Counted from the first letter of the stretch, positions 50,748 to 60,676 are shown. The stretch: 64,000 bases of DNA from Bradyrhizobium sp. cir1 (GCF_014198245.1 NZ_JACIHE010000006.1:1-64000), one strand, 5' to 3'. Program-made: numbers and translations. The notes: a model not told the origin generated them from the letters alone.

Positions 50748-51235
50748 GGCGCAGCTCCAAGTGTCTTCTTCATGGTGGTGTTGGCGAGCCACTCGTCGTT
50801 GATGGTGACGCTGTTGCGCTGCTGGGCGGTGTAGCCGCGCTTGGCGAAGAAGCCTTCCGCGGTGTCGCTGGCATCGACCGTCAGACTCTTGGCGCCGCGG
50901 CTGCCGGCAAGCTTCTCCAGTGCGTCGACCAGCATGGTCGCGATGCCCTGCCCGCTGACGGCCGGATGCACGTAGAGCATGCGGATGTGATCGGTGCCCC
51001 GCAGCGAGGCGAAGCCGACGGGCGAGCCCTCGAGCGTCGCGATCAGCGTCAGGTCGGACGCGAGCCGCTTGCCGAACTCCTCGTCCTCCGCCGCCTCCAT
51101 CCAGGCCTGCTGCTGTGCCTCGCTGTAGTCGTCGCCGGTCAGCTGTTCGATGCTGGCGGTGAAGATCGCAGCGAGCACCGGCACGTCATCAGGCAGGAAC
51201 GGCCTAAGTGCGGGCTTTGGCAAAGTCTGTCCCAT
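50744..51235 (-). CDS. GNAT family N-acetyltransferase
   Basis: This 163-residue acetyltransferase starts at ATG 51235 (MGQTLPKPALRPFLPDDVP). The acetyl-CoA binding segment LYVHPAVSGQGIATMLVDALE at about 90-110 carries the Q/RxxGxG/A motif, followed by LTVDASDTAEGFFAKRGY. Family members with this ending are often annotated as ElaA- or YafP-like. The substrate is unknown. It is translationally coupled to cimA (ATGA) and 5 bp after a small membrane-protein gene. Confidence 0.9.
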   Translation of the reverse strand: MGQTLPKPALRPFLPDDVPVLAAIFTASIEQLTGDDYSEAQQQAWMEAAEDEEFGKRLASDLTLIATLEGSPVGFASLRGTDHIRMLYVHPAVSGQGIATMLVDALEKLAGSRGAKSLTVDASDTAEGFFAKRGYTAQQRNSVTINDEWLANTTMKKTLGAAP

Positions 51236-51240
51236 CGTCC

Positions 51241-51354
51241 TCACCACATCCCATAGAGTTTCAGCACGATCGCCACCGCGGCGCCGAGCAGCAGGATCTT
51301 CAGCGCGATGTAATAGAGCCAGTGCCGCGGGAAAGGCGTGTCGGGCCGCTTCAT
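51241..51354 (-). CDS. Very small single-helix membrane protein
   Basis: This 37-residue peptide ([19 protein letters not shown]...) has one transmembrane segment ([24 protein letters not shown]). Its ATG overlaps the cysS stop (ATGA), so translation is coupled to CysS. It is followed 5 bp later by the GNAT gene, giving an apparent operon cysS-small-GNAT-cimA. It is too short for a family call, but the coupling and clean helix argue that it is real. Confidence 0.6.
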   Translation of the reverse strand: MKRPDTPFPRHWLYYIALKILLLGAAVAIVLKLYGMW

Positions 51355-52733
51355 CGCGATATCTCCCAGGTCGTGCCTTCCTTGGAGTCCTTGATCGCAA
51401 CGCCCATTGCGGCGAGCAGATCGCGGATGCGGTCGGACTCCTTGAAGTCTTTCCGCGCGCGCGCCGCCGTCCGCTCGGCGATCAGCCGCTCGACCTCCTT
51501 GGCATCGACCCCGCTCGCCTGCTGCTTGCGTCCCTCCCACTGCGCAGCGCTCTCGGACAGGAAGCCGAGCAGCCGCAACGAGCCCGCGAGACCGGCGATA
51601 TCGTTGCTGCGCAGGCCGTGCAGCGCCGCGATCGCCTGCGGCGTATTGAGGTCGTCGAGCAGCGGCTCGACCACGGACGCAGCCGGCCCGCCTGGCACGA
51701 CGTCGGCGGCGACGCGGTACCAGTCGTCGAGCGTCCTGGCGCTCTCCTCCAGCGACTTCATGGTCCAGTCGATCGGCGAACGGTAATGCGTCTTCAGCAT
51801 GTTCAGACGCAGCGCCTCACCCGGCCAGTCCTTCAGCAGCTCGTGGATGGTGATGAAGTTGCCGAGGCTCTTCGACATCTTCTCGCTCTCGACCTGCAGG
51901 AAGCCATTGTGCATCCAGTAGTTCGCCATGCGCTGCTGGTGGAAGGCGCAGCAGGTCTGCGCGACCTCGTTCTCGTGATGCGGAAACACGAGATCGATGC
52001 CGCCGCCATGAATGTCGAAGTGCTCGCCGAGATGCTTCCACGCCATGGCCGAGCACTCGATGTGCCAGCCCGGACGCCCCTCGGCCTTGATGCCGGCCGG
52101 CGACGGCCATGACGGCTCGCCCGGCTTGGAGGGCTTCCACAGCACGAAGTCGGTGTTGCCCTTCTTGTAGGGCGCGACGTCGACGCGAGCGCCGGCGATC
52201 ATCTCGTCCAGCGAGCGATTGGACAGCGCGCCGTAGCGCGGCAGCGAGGAGTTGGCCGCATTCATCGCCTGCGGCGAGAACAGCACATGGTCCTCAGCGG
52301 CATAGGCAAAGCCGCCGGCGATCAGCCTTTCGATGATCTCGCGCATTTCGGCGATATGCTCGGTCGCGCGCGGCTCGACGCTCGGCCTGAGCGCACCGAG
52401 CGCATCGACATCGGCGTGAAACTGCTTGCCGGTCTGCTCGGTGACTTTGCGGATCGCCTCGTTCAGCGGCAGGCCGGGAAAGTCACGCGCGGCACGGTCG
52501 TTGATCTTGTCGTCGACGTCGGTGATGTTGCGGACATATTTGACATGCGCCTCGCCATAGAGATGGCGCAGCAGCCGAAACAGCACGTCGAATACGATCA
52601 CCGGCCGCGCATTGCCGATATGGGCGAAGTCATAGACGGTCGGTCCGCAGACATACATGCGGACGTTCTTCGCATCGAGCGGCACGAACGGCCGCTTCTC
52701 CTTCGTCAGCGTATCGTAAAGGCGTAGTTCCAT
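51351..52733 (-). CDS. cysS: Cysteinyl-tRNA synthetase
   Basis: This class Ia synthetase of about 460 residues starts at ATG 52733 ([16 protein letters not shown]); an ATG four codons earlier is possible. The zinc-binding Cys is in [13 protein letters not shown], the HIGH-type motif is [13 protein letters not shown] and [15 protein letters not shown] are typical, and the KMSKS loop is EKMSKSLGN. It charges tRNA-Cys. It leads the apparent operon with the small membrane protein, GNAT and cimA genes. Confidence 0.96.
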   Translation of the reverse strand: MELRLYDTLTKEKRPFVPLDAKNVRMYVCGPTVYDFAHIGNARPVIVFDVLFRLLRHLYGEAHVKYVRNITDVDDKINDRAARDFPGLPLNEAIRKVTEQTGKQFHADVDALGALRPSVEPRATEHIAEMREIIERLIAGGFAYAAEDHVLFSPQAMNAANSSLPRYGALSNRSLDEMIAGARVDVAPYKKGNTDFVLWKPSKPGEPSWPSPAGIKAEGRPGWHIECSAMAWKHLGEHFDIHGGGIDLVFPHHENEVAQTCCAFHQQRMANYWMHNGFLQVESEKMSKSLGNFITIHELLKDWPGEALRLNMLKTHYRSPIDWTMKSLEESARTLDDWYRVAADVVPGGPAASVVEPLLDDLNTPQAIAALHGLRSNDIAGLAGSLRLLGFLSESAAQWEGRKQQASGVDAKEVERLIAERTAARARKDFKESDRIRDLLAAMGVAIKDSKEGTTWEISR

Positions 52734-53017
52734 ATGGATACCCATCGGCTGTTGGCCGGGCGTCCAGTGCTCTCAATGTGTTTTGAGAAAAGACGGCTCC
52801 AGCCAGCGAATCGCTAGCTCGTAATCTCGCAAATGATGCAAATGGCGAGGAGACCGTTCATGCGGGAACATATGGGCTATGAGGCAGCCCCACGTCAAGT
52901 GAGCCGCGAAAATGCCGTCTTCTCCCCGCAATGCGCACCGGCCCGCCGCAATGGTTCCATTCCCCTTAACCTTTTGAGTTTATTAAGAGCGGGCGGTCTC
53001 CAGCCCCCGGTACCCCC

Positions 53018-53323
53018 ATGCGATCCCTGTTTGCGCTCGTCTCCTGTGCCACCCTCGTCGCGGCATCCGGCGCATTCGCCGAGACCCGCGTCTTCATCAT
53101 CGCCAACCAGGCGGACGGCTATGGGATCGACCAGTGCCTGGCCAAAGGCGACAAATGCGGGGCGCAGGTCGCGCGGACCTACTGTCAGTCACGGGATTTT
53201 GCGATAGCCTCGGCCTATCGCCGGGTCGATCCCGATGAAATTACCGGCTCTGTCCCCAAAACCGGCGCAAACTGCTCCCATGGCCGTTGCGACGAATATG
53301 TCGCAATCACCTGCCAGCGCTGA
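53018..53323 (+). CDS. Small exported cysteine-containing hypothetical protein
   Basis: This 101-residue protein has a 21-residue signal peptide (MRSLFALVSCATLVAASGAFA). The mature 80 residues contain six Cys (QCLAKGDKC, YCQ, NCSHGRC, ITCQR), consistent with three disulfides in the periplasm. The pattern is seen in short conserved Bradyrhizobium proteins of unknown function. Confidence 0.75.
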   Translation: MRSLFALVSCATLVAASGAFAETRVFIIANQADGYGIDQCLAKGDKCGAQVARTYCQSRDFAIASAYRRVDPDEITGSVPKTGANCSHGRCDEYVAITCQR

Positions 53324-53452
53324 ATTCCCTCGGAGCTGGCGGACCTTAGGACCAGTCTTCGGCCCCTGAAACGACGTGACGATGCCGCAGGAAGCGGCTA
53401 TTGGAGGGCGCGCTTCGGCCCCCACATCACGCTGGGCCGTGACCTCGCTAGA

Positions 53453-54649
53453 ATGGCGGATATGCCTGAATTTTTGTCTCTCTCCCGTGCCCGCTCCCTC
53501 CTTGCCTGCACCGTGCTCCTCGGCACCGTCGTGCTCGCCAATGGCGCTTTGGCGCAGGCCGGGCCGCCCGGCCCGCCGCCTCAGCCCGGCCAGAACGGGC
53601 TTGGCCCCAATCCGATGTGCGCCCGGCTGGAAGGCCAGCTCGCCGCGCTCGATCGGGGCGGCGGCGGTGGCGACCCCGCGCGCGAAGAGCAGATTCGCCG
53701 TTACCAGGATTCCCAGGCCAAGCAGCAGGCCGAGCTCGATCGCGTCACAATGCAGGCCAAGCGCATGGGCTGCGACTCCTCCGGCTTCTTCTCGCTGTTC
53801 AACGGCCAGTCGGCGCAGTGCGGCCCGGTCAACACCCAGATCCAGCAGATGCGCGCCAATCTGGACCAGATCACCGGCAATCTCGAACGCCTGCGTGGCG
53901 GCGGCGGCGTCAGCCCGGAACGCGACAACCAGCGCCGCTCGGTGCTGATGGCGCTGGCGCAGAACAATTGCGGCCCGCAATATGCCAACGCCGCGCAGTC
54001 GCAGGGCGGCGGCAACTTCCTGAGCAATCTGTTCGGCGGCAACAACAACCCGAACAATCCGCAAGCCGTGCCGCCCTCCGACCTAGGCCCGCAATCCGGC
54101 ACCTTCCGCACCGTGTGCGTGCGCACCTGCGACGGCGCCTATTTCCCGATCTCCTTCGCCACCGTGCCGGCGCGCTTCCCCGACGACGAGAAGACCTGCA
54201 AGGCGCTGTGCCCGGCCGCGGAAGCCGTGCTCTACAGCCATCGCAATCCCGGCGAGGACATGAACTCGGCGGTCTCCATCGGCGGCCAGCCCTACACGGC
54301 GCTTCCGACCGCGTTCAAATTCCGCAGCGAGTTCAATCCGTCCTGCTCCTGCAAGGCGGCCGGACAGACCTGGGCGGATGCGCTCAAATCGGCCGACGAC
54401 AAGGCCGCCGCCGAGCAGCAGGGTGACATCATCGTCACCGAGGAGAGCGCCAGGAAGATGCAGCAGCAGCGCCTCAACAAGAGTGCGCCGACGCCTGCCA
54501 ACGCCAAGAAGGGCGCGACTCCGGCGCCGCCGGCGACCGCCACCGCACCGGCAGCAACGCCGCCGGCCGATACCGGCACGGCTGCGCCGAGTTCAGAGAA
54601 CAAGCCGATCCGCTCCGTCGGCCCGACCTTCATCGCTCCGAAGCAATAG
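53453..54649 (+). CDS. DUF2865 domain-containing exported protein
   Basis: This 398-residue protein has a signal peptide (LACTVLLGTVVLANGALAQA), then a Pro/Gly-rich linker. The DUF2865 domain spans about 55-330 with conserved Cys (MCARLEGQL, NNCGPQYANA, VCVRTCDGAYFPISFATVPARFPDDEKTCKALCPA, SCSCKAAGQTW). A low-complexity Ala/Pro/Thr tail follows. DUF2865 is typical of alphaproteobacterial periplasm or envelope, function unknown. ATG 53462 is an alternative start. Confidence 0.88.
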   Translation: MADMPEFLSLSRARSLLACTVLLGTVVLANGALAQAGPPGPPPQPGQNGLGPNPMCARLEGQLAALDRGGGGGDPAREEQIRRYQDSQAKQQAELDRVTMQAKRMGCDSSGFFSLFNGQSAQCGPVNTQIQQMRANLDQITGNLERLRGGGGVSPERDNQRRSVLMALAQNNCGPQYANAAQSQGGGNFLSNLFGGNNNPNNPQAVPPSDLGPQSGTFRTVCVRTCDGAYFPISFATVPARFPDDEKTCKALCPAAEAVLYSHRNPGEDMNSAVSIGGQPYTALPTAFKFRSEFNPSCSCKAAGQTWADALKSADDKAAAEQQGDIIVTEESARKMQQQRLNKSAPTPANAKKGATPAPPATATAPAATPPADTGTAAPSSENKPIRSVGPTFIAPKQ

Positions 54650-54700
54650 CTCTACGGCAATCTCAACCGAAGGCGGTCGCCAGGCGCGGCCGTTTTCCTG

Positions 54701-55609
54701 TTACTGCTCGCCCTCACGACTCCACGGGAAGAGGTTAGCCGGAAAGTCCGCCGCATAGCGCCTTCCCTTCGGTGGGGGCGGCGGCGCGTCCGGTGGATTC
54801 GGATTGGGCTCGACCACCCTCCGGTAGAGGTGCCACGTGGCGTGACCGAGCACCGGCAGCACGACGGCGAGACCGACGAACAGCGGCAGCGAGCCGATCA
54901 CCAGCAGCGCCGCGACGATCAGCCCCCAGCCCGCCATCGCGACCGGATTGGCAGCCACCACCCGCAGCGACGTACGGATCGCGTCGATCGCGGTGGAATG
55001 CCGGTCGAGCATCAACGGGAACGACACGACGCTGACGCACAGGGCAACGACCGCGAACAGGAAGCCGACGCCGCATCCGATGACAATCAGCGACCATCCT
55101 TCCGGCGTGGTCAGGACTCGCGTTGCGAAGTCGGGAATGCTTGCAGCCGGCGCGTGACCGAAGATCGTGACGTAGATCGCGTTGGCGACGCCGATCCAGG
55201 CCCCGAACAGGACCAGCAGCAGCACGCCGAGCTCGACCATTGCGCCGAACGAGGGTGCGCGCAGCACCTTGATCGCGTCCCACGCTTCAACCTCCTCGCC
55301 CCGCTCGCGGCGACGGCTGAGCTCGTAAAGGCCGATCGCAGCAAACGGGCCGATCAGGGCAAATCCGGCAGCCAGCGGAAAAAGCAGCGGGAGGACCGAA
55401 TGGCCAAGGACCATCCTGAACAGGACGAGACCGAGGACGGGATAAATCGCGCACACGACGATTGCGTGACTTGGCATCGCCTTGAAATCTTCCCAACCCA
55501 GGCGCAGCGCCTCGCCGAGGTCAGACAGACTGATCTTGCGAATGGAATAGGAGACCGCTTCGCCGAAGATGTGCCGTCTTACGATGTTGTCGGAGTACAG
55601 AGTGGCCAT
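54701..55609 (-). CDS. DUF2189 family integral membrane protein
   Basis: This 302-residue protein starts at ATG 55609 (MATLYSDNIV) after GGGAGGGTCC; the long open frame upstream lacks this support. Six hydrophobic segments follow a short cytoplasmic domain (ISLSDLGEALRLGWEDFKAMPSH, the family entry motif). The C terminus is proline-rich. DUF2189 proteins were annotated as cytochrome c oxidase subunit I-like in the past, but no haem ligands are visible. The function is unknown; the nearby cox operon is on the other strand. Confidence 0.85.
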   Translation of the reverse strand: MATLYSDNIVRRHIFGEAVSYSIRKISLSDLGEALRLGWEDFKAMPSHAIVVCAIYPVLGLVLFRMVLGHSVLPLLFPLAAGFALIGPFAAIGLYELSRRRERGEEVEAWDAIKVLRAPSFGAMVELGVLLLVLFGAWIGVANAIYVTIFGHAPAASIPDFATRVLTTPEGWSLIVIGCGVGFLFAVVALCVSVVSFPLMLDRHSTAIDAIRTSLRVVAANPVAMAGWGLIVAALLVIGSLPLFVGLAVVLPVLGHATWHLYRRVVEPNPNPPDAPPPPPKGRRYAADFPANLFPWSREGEQ

Positions 55610-56141
55610 GAACGGACCCTCCCGTGCTGAAAATCGCGATTTTCGATAACACGCGCTTTCCAGCCACGCGTGTCCGCCTGACGAGCAGGAAACGCGATGG
55701 GTCGGGTACGGCAACCCAGGTTCAACGAAAAGAGCCTGGCCGGACGGAACCCGTCGCGACCTGCCTTGCGAGCTTAGCGCGCGCGGGGCACGGCTGCACT
55801 CACGGTTGGGTGAATTGTGCAGCAGCACGGATTTGTGCGTTGCATCACCCAGACCCAACATACGCACCTGATGCGTTGTCGGCTTGCCGGCGACGGCAAC
55901 CACGCCACGTCGGGGCAACTACATTGCTCTATTGACGCCGGATTAGGGTGGTATCATTTTAGACGCAGACGCCCTTAGTTGATGGTCGCGAACTGTTCTC
56001 TTGATTTCGCGACCAGTGGAATGGGCGAGGCAAAAGGCCGGCGATGGCATAGATGCCAACCAAGAAAGGCCAGCCATCGCGACAGACATGAGCTCCGCCC
56101 TGGATTCGTATCCGCAGCCTTGATGGCAAGGATGGATCAGG
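55610..56141. other. Intergenic region upstream of the cox operon, no gene seen
   Basis: About 530 bases. Open frames here are short, lack ribosome binding sites, or are shadows continuing into coxM. I looked for a FixK/Fnr box of the TTGAT...ATCAA type and saw none. The operon promoter should lie here. An AT-richer patch (GGTATCATTTTAGACG) near 55949-55966 is a possible promoter region but matches no consensus I trust. Confidence 0.5.
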
Positions 56142-56975
56142 ATGGCTGTCGCACTGATACTGCTCTTGGTCGCAATCGGCTCGGTGCTGTTTCACCTCTA
56201 CAGCCCGTGGTGGTGGACGCCGATCGCCACCGACTGGAGCTACATCGACCACACGATCAACATCACGTTCTGGATCACCGGGTTCGTCTTTACCGCGGTC
56301 ATAGCCTTCATGGCCTATTGCGTCTTTCGCTTCCACCACAAGGAAGGAAGACGGGCGGACTACAATCCGGAAAACAAAAGGCTTGAATGGTGGCTCAGTG
56401 TCGGGACCGGCATCGGCGTCGCCGCCATGCTCGCACCCGGCCTGGTCGTCTGGCACCAGTTTGTGACGGTCCCGGCAGACGCGACCGAGGTGGAAGTCAT
56501 GGGCCAGCAATGGCAATGGAGCTTCCGCCTGCCTGGCAAGGACAATCGGTTGGGCACGTCAGACGTCCGTAACATCAGCCCCGAAAATCCGATGGGCCTC
56601 AATCGCGACGATCCGCATGGGCAGGACGACGTCGTGATTGAAAATGGCGACCTGCATCTTCCGATCGGCAAGCCTGTCAAGGTCCTGCTCCGCTCCGTCG
56701 ATGTCCTGCACGATTTCTACGTGCCGGAGTTCCGGGCCAAGATGGACATGGTGCCGGGCATGGTCACTTACTTCTGGATCAGGCCGATCCGGACCGGGAC
56801 CTTTGACGTTCTCTGCGCAGAGCTTTGCGGTGCCGCGCATTATCAGATGCGGACCAAAGTCATCGTCGAGGAAGAGAGCGACTATCACGCCTGGCTCGGC
56901 CAGCAGAAGACGTTTGCCGAGTTGTCGGGCCGAAACGCGGTCGTGAGGGCGACGTACCAATCCGGCGGCAAGTAG
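56142..56975 (+). CDS. coxM: Cytochrome c oxidase subunit II, CoxM type
   Basis: This 277-residue CuA subunit has two N-terminal membrane helices and a periplasmic cupredoxin domain. The electron-entry aromatic cluster GQQWQWSF and the CuA ligands HDFYVP and CAELCGAAHYQM are all present. It heads a five-gene operon whose order (II, I, III-like, III-like, IV) matches the alternative oxidase CoxMNOP of Bradyrhizobium, reported as active under microaerobic conditions. GGATCAGG before the ATG gives a weak ribosome binding site. Confidence 0.9.
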   Translation: MAVALILLLVAIGSVLFHLYSPWWWTPIATDWSYIDHTINITFWITGFVFTAVIAFMAYCVFRFHHKEGRRADYNPENKRLEWWLSVGTGIGVAAMLAPGLVVWHQFVTVPADATEVEVMGQQWQWSFRLPGKDNRLGTSDVRNISPENPMGLNRDDPHGQDDVVIENGDLHLPIGKPVKVLLRSVDVLHDFYVPEFRAKMDMVPGMVTYFWIRPIRTGTFDVLCAELCGAAHYQMRTKVIVEEESDYHAWLGQQKTFAELSGRNAVVRATYQSGGK

Positions 56976-57047
56976 GGACAAAAATGCCGCCGCAGACGTG
57001 GATCGGACGCGTAATCGCGCCGAGGAAACCACCGAGGAGAGTGTTCT

Positions 57048-58832
57048 ATGGTCGATGTTCCATATGACGGGATCGCCGGCACTGTCGTTCCGCCTGCCGA
57101 AGTGCCTGATGTCGAGCTCTACCACCCGAAGAGCTGGCTGACGCGGTATGTGTTTTCGCAGGACGCCAAGATCATCGCCATTCAGTATTCGCTGACGGCA
57201 TCGGCCATTGGGCTCGTGGCCCTGGTGCTGTCGTGGCTGATGCGACTGCAACTGGGATTTCCCGGCACATTCTCCTTTATCGATGCCAACCAATATCTCC
57301 AGTTCATCACCATGCACGGCATGATCATGGTGATCTACCTGCTCACCGCACTGTTCCTCGGAGGCTTCGGCAACTACCTGATCCCGCTGATGGTCGGTGC
57401 GCGGGACATGGTCTTTCCCTATGTGAACATGCTGAGCTATTGGGTCTACCTGCTCGCAGTTCTGGTGCTGGCGTCGACCTTCTTCGTGCCCGGCGGCCCC
57501 ACCGGCGCCGGCTGGACGCTGTATCCGCCACAGGCAATCCTCTCGGGAACGCCCGGACAGGATTGGGGCATCGTTCTGATGCTGGCCTCTCTGATCCTGT
57601 TCATCATCGGCTTCACCATGGGCGGACTGAACTATGTGGTGACCGTGCTCCAGGCACGCACCCGTGGCATGACCTTGATGCGTCTGCCCCTGACCGTCTG
57701 GGGCATCTTCACGGCGACCGTCATGGCGCTGCTGGCATTCCCTGCACTGTTCGTCGGCTCGGTGATGTTGCTGCTCGACCGTCTCCTGGGAACCAGCTTC
57801 TTCATGCCCGCCCTCGTCGAGATGGGCCAGCTCAGCAAATATGGCGGCGGCAGTCCGCTCCTGTTCCAGCACCTGTTCTGGTTCTTCGGTCACCCCGAAG
57901 TCTACATCGTCGCCTTGCCGGCCTTCGGAATCGTCTCCGACCTGATCAGCACGCACGCGCGGAAGAACATCTTTGGCTATCGCATGATGGTCTGGGCGAT
58001 CGTCGCGATCGGTGCACTCAGCTTCGTCGTGTGGGCGCACCACATGTATGTGAGCGGCATGTATCCCTATTTCGGGTATTTCTTCGCCACGACTACGCTC
58101 ATCATCGCCATCCCCACTGCCATCAAGGTCTATAACTGGGTACTCACCCTGTGGCGTGGCGACATCCATCTCACCGTGCCGATGCTGTTCGCGCTCGGCT
58201 TCATCATCACCTTCGTGAACGGCGGACTGACCGGCCTGTTCCTCGGCAACGTTGTCGTGGATGTGCCGCTATCCGACACCATGTTCGTCGTCGCGCATTT
58301 CCATATGGTGATGGGCGTTGCGCCAATCATGGTGGTGCTCGGGGCGATCTATCATTGGTACCCGAAGGTCACGGGGCGAATGCTGAACGCCGGCCTGGGG
58401 AAGTTTCATTTCTGGGTCACGTTCCTCGGCGCCTACCTGATCTTCTTCCCCATGCACTATCTCGGGCTGCTCGGCGTTCCACGCCGGTACTTCGAACTCG
58501 GCGACGCCGCGTTCATTCCGCCTTCGGCGCATTCGCTGAATGCCTTCATCACCGTGGTGGCCCTCACCGTAGGCTTCGCCCAGATGACGTTCCTGTTCAA
58601 TCTGGTCTGGAGCCTGTTCGAGGGCGAACCGTCGGGCGGCAATCCATGGCGAGCGACTTCGCTGGAATGGCAGACACCCGAGACGCCGCCAGGGCACGGC
58701 AACTGGGGCAAGGAGCTCCCGATCGTCTATCGCTGGGCCTATGACTACAGCGTGCCGGGGGCCGCGCAGGACTTCATTCCGCAAAACCAGCCGCCCGCGA
58801 CTACGGGAGCCGTTCAAGGAGCCGCTTCGTGA
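57048..58832 (+). CDS. coxN: Cytochrome c oxidase subunit I, CoxN type
   Basis: This 594-residue haem-copper oxidase core has about 12 membrane helices. Haem and copper ligands seen: MHGMIMV early, HPEVY (His282, CuB and the cross-linked Tyr), VWAHHMYVSG, and AHFHMVMG. The HPEVY motif marks an A-type oxidase with the K-channel Tyr. A C-terminal Pro-rich tail follows. The stop overlaps the GTG start of the next gene (GTGA). Confidence 0.95.
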   Translation: MVDVPYDGIAGTVVPPAEVPDVELYHPKSWLTRYVFSQDAKIIAIQYSLTASAIGLVALVLSWLMRLQLGFPGTFSFIDANQYLQFITMHGMIMVIYLLTALFLGGFGNYLIPLMVGARDMVFPYVNMLSYWVYLLAVLVLASTFFVPGGPTGAGWTLYPPQAILSGTPGQDWGIVLMLASLILFIIGFTMGGLNYVVTVLQARTRGMTLMRLPLTVWGIFTATVMALLAFPALFVGSVMLLLDRLLGTSFFMPALVEMGQLSKYGGGSPLLFQHLFWFFGHPEVYIVALPAFGIVSDLISTHARKNIFGYRMMVWAIVAIGALSFVVWAHHMYVSGMYPYFGYFFATTTLIIAIPTAIKVYNWVLTLWRGDIHLTVPMLFALGFIITFVNGGLTGLFLGNVVVDVPLSDTMFVVAHFHMVMGVAPIMVVLGAIYHWYPKVTGRMLNAGLGKFHFWVTFLGAYLIFFPMHYLGLLGVPRRYFELGDAAFIPPSAHSLNAFITVVALTVGFAQMTFLFNLVWSLFEGEPSGGNPWRATSLEWQTPETPPGHGNWGKELPIVYRWAYDYSVPGAAQDFIPQNQPPATTGAVQGAAS

Positions 58833-59536
58833 GCGCCGTCATCCTGTTTCTGGGTGTGATCGCCGTCATCGCCGGATGGTGGCTGTCGCAGCAGAGGCTG
58901 ACGTCGAAACCGTGGCTGGAGGAAGGTTCGATCCACGACTTCCCCGGCACGGGCGCAATGACCTGGCCGGCGGCGAAGGTTGGACTTGGCGTGTTTCTCG
59001 CTGTCGCCGGGTGCTTGTTCACACTCTTCGTCAGCGCCTACTCCATGCGCATGACCATGGTGGACTGGCGGGCAATGCCCGTGCCGAAAGTGCTATGGTT
59101 CAACACGGGCGTGCTGGTGCTGAGCAGCGTCGCGCTGCACTGGGCGTACATCGCCGCGCGCCGAGGCGACATGGACGGCGTCATCGTCGGCCTGCTCGCC
59201 GGTGGCACGTCGGCGATCACTTTCCTCGCGGGGCAGCTGCTCGCGTGGCAACAACTCGGTGCCGCCGGCTATTTTGTGGCGTCCAATCCGGCCAATTCCT
59301 TCTTCTACATGATCACCGCGGTGCACGGGCTGCATCTGACCGGCGGCCTGGTGGCTCTCGGCCGGACCACGGCCAAGGTATGGCGACAAGATGCTATGAC
59401 GGCAGAGATGCGTCTGAGCGTGGAGCTGTGCACCATCTACTGGCATTTCCTGCTGCTGGTCTGGCTGGTCCTGCTCGGCCTTCTGACGGGTTGGACCAAC
59501 GATTTCGTCGACATCTGTCGTCAGTTGCTGAGCTAG
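58829..59536 (+). CDS. coxO: Cytochrome c oxidase subunit III-like protein, CoxO type
   Basis: This 235-residue membrane protein with six or seven hydrophobic segments starts at the GTG overlapping coxN. The subunit III signature appears late: FFYMITAVHGLHLTGGLVALG, then LCTIYWHFLLLVWLVLLGLL. It covers the same fold as the next gene product, so the operon carries two subunit III-like proteins, as described for coxO and coxP. Confidence 0.88.
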   Translation: MSAVILFLGVIAVIAGWWLSQQRLTSKPWLEEGSIHDFPGTGAMTWPAAKVGLGVFLAVAGCLFTLFVSAYSMRMTMVDWRAMPVPKVLWFNTGVLVLSSVALHWAYIAARRGDMDGVIVGLLAGGTSAITFLAGQLLAWQQLGAAGYFVASNPANSFFYMITAVHGLHLTGGLVALGRTTAKVWRQDAMTAEMRLSVELCTIYWHFLLLVWLVLLGLLTGWTNDFVDICRQLLS

Positions 59537-59551
59537 GGAGGGCGAAACCAG

Positions 59552-60274
59552 ATGGCCGAGACCGTGCTGACCAATACAGCGCAAGGCGCCGGGCGGCTTC
59601 CGGGCTGGCGAGGCATCGCCGCGGACTGGGCCTCGGATCAGCGCGCTTTCAAGAACGTGTCCTGGGGCAAGGCCATGATGTGGATATTCCTCCTCAGCGA
59701 CACCTTCATCTTCAGTTGCTTCCTGTTGTCCTACATGACCGCGCGCATGTCGACGACCGTGCCGTGGCCCAATCCCAGTGAAGTCTTCGCCCTCAATATC
59801 GGGGGCAAGCACATCCCGCTCATCCTGATCGCAATCATGACCTTCATCCTGATCAGCAGCAGCGGAACGATGGCGATGGCCGTCAATTTCGGTTACCGCC
59901 GCGATCGCGTCAGGACCGCAATCCTGATGCTGGTCACGGCGGCGTTCGGCGCAACGTTCGTCGGCATGCAGGCCTTCGAATGGACCAAGCTGATCATGGA
60001 GGGCGTCCGTCCCTGGGGCAATCCGTGGGGCGCGGCGCAGTTCGGTTCGAGCTTCTTCATGATCACGGGCTTTCACGGCACTCACGTGACGATCGGCGTG
60101 ATCTTCCTGATCGCGATCGCGCGAAAGGTCTGGCGGGGGGACTTCGACGTCGAGAGGCGTGGTTTTTTCACAAGCCGCAAGGGCTATTACGAGATCGTCG
60201 AGATCATGGGCCTGTACTGGCACTTCGTCGATCTCGTGTGGGTATTCATCTTTGCATTCTTCTATCTTTGGTGA
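59552..60274 (+). CDS. coxP: Cytochrome c oxidase subunit III, CoxP type
   Basis: This 240-residue membrane protein has family motifs WGKAMMWIFLLSDTFIFSCFLL at the first helix, GAAQFGSSFFMITGFHGTHVTIGVIFLI and LYWHFVDLVWVFIFAFFYLW at the end. AGGGAGGGCGA before the ATG is a good ribosome binding site. It lies 15 bp after coxO and 9 bp before the subunit IV gene. Confidence 0.92.
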   Translation: MAETVLTNTAQGAGRLPGWRGIAADWASDQRAFKNVSWGKAMMWIFLLSDTFIFSCFLLSYMTARMSTTVPWPNPSEVFALNIGGKHIPLILIAIMTFILISSSGTMAMAVNFGYRRDRVRTAILMLVTAAFGATFVGMQAFEWTKLIMEGVRPWGNPWGAAQFGSSFFMITGFHGTHVTIGVIFLIAIARKVWRGDFDVERRGFFTSRKGYYEIVEIMGLYWHFVDLVWVFIFAFFYLW

Positions 60275-60283
60275 GGTCGGCGC

Positions 60284-60676
60284 ATGACAAACGCGACAGT
60301 ACACTTGGAAGGACAGCTCCACGCTCCGGCGCTTGGCGCAGTCGCAACGGGAGCCGTTCACGCCAAGGGTCAACAGCACCCGATCAAGCTCTACCTCGTG
60401 GTCTGGGGCTGGTTGTTCGTCCTCAGCACGTGCTCCTACCTCGTCGACTATTTTGGCCTCCATGGCTATCTGAGGTGGTCGCTGATCCTGCTGTTCATGA
60501 TCTTGAAGGCCGGCCTGATCGTCGCCGTCTTCATGCACATGGCCTGGGAGCGGCTGGCCCTGGCCTATGCCATCCTGGTGCCCCCGGTCGCCGTGCTGGT
60601 CTTTGTGGCCATCATGATGCTCGAGTCCGAATATACGCACCTGCTTCGAGTGCTGTTCTTCGCGACCCCATCGTAG
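60284..60676 (+). CDS. Cytochrome c oxidase subunit IV family protein
   Basis: This 130-residue protein has three membrane segments and the prokaryotic COX4 pattern: LYLVVWGWLFVLSTCSYLVDYF, LILLFMILKAGLIVAVFMHMAWER and a final helix. GAGG precedes the ATG. It probably stabilises the CuB site. It is the fifth gene, beyond the four originally named coxMNOP. Confidence 0.88.
   Translation: MTNATVHLEGQLHAPALGAVATGAVHAKGQQHPIKLYLVVWGWLFVLSTCSYLVDYFGLHGYLRWSLILLFMILKAGLIVAVFMHMAWERLALAYAILVPPVAVLVFVAIMMLESEYTHLLRVLFFATPS

Noticed and set aside
55959..56516. A minus-strand open frame in the cox leader region
   Set aside because: It overlaps coxM antisense and has shadow composition; the part inside the leader alone is too short to judge.
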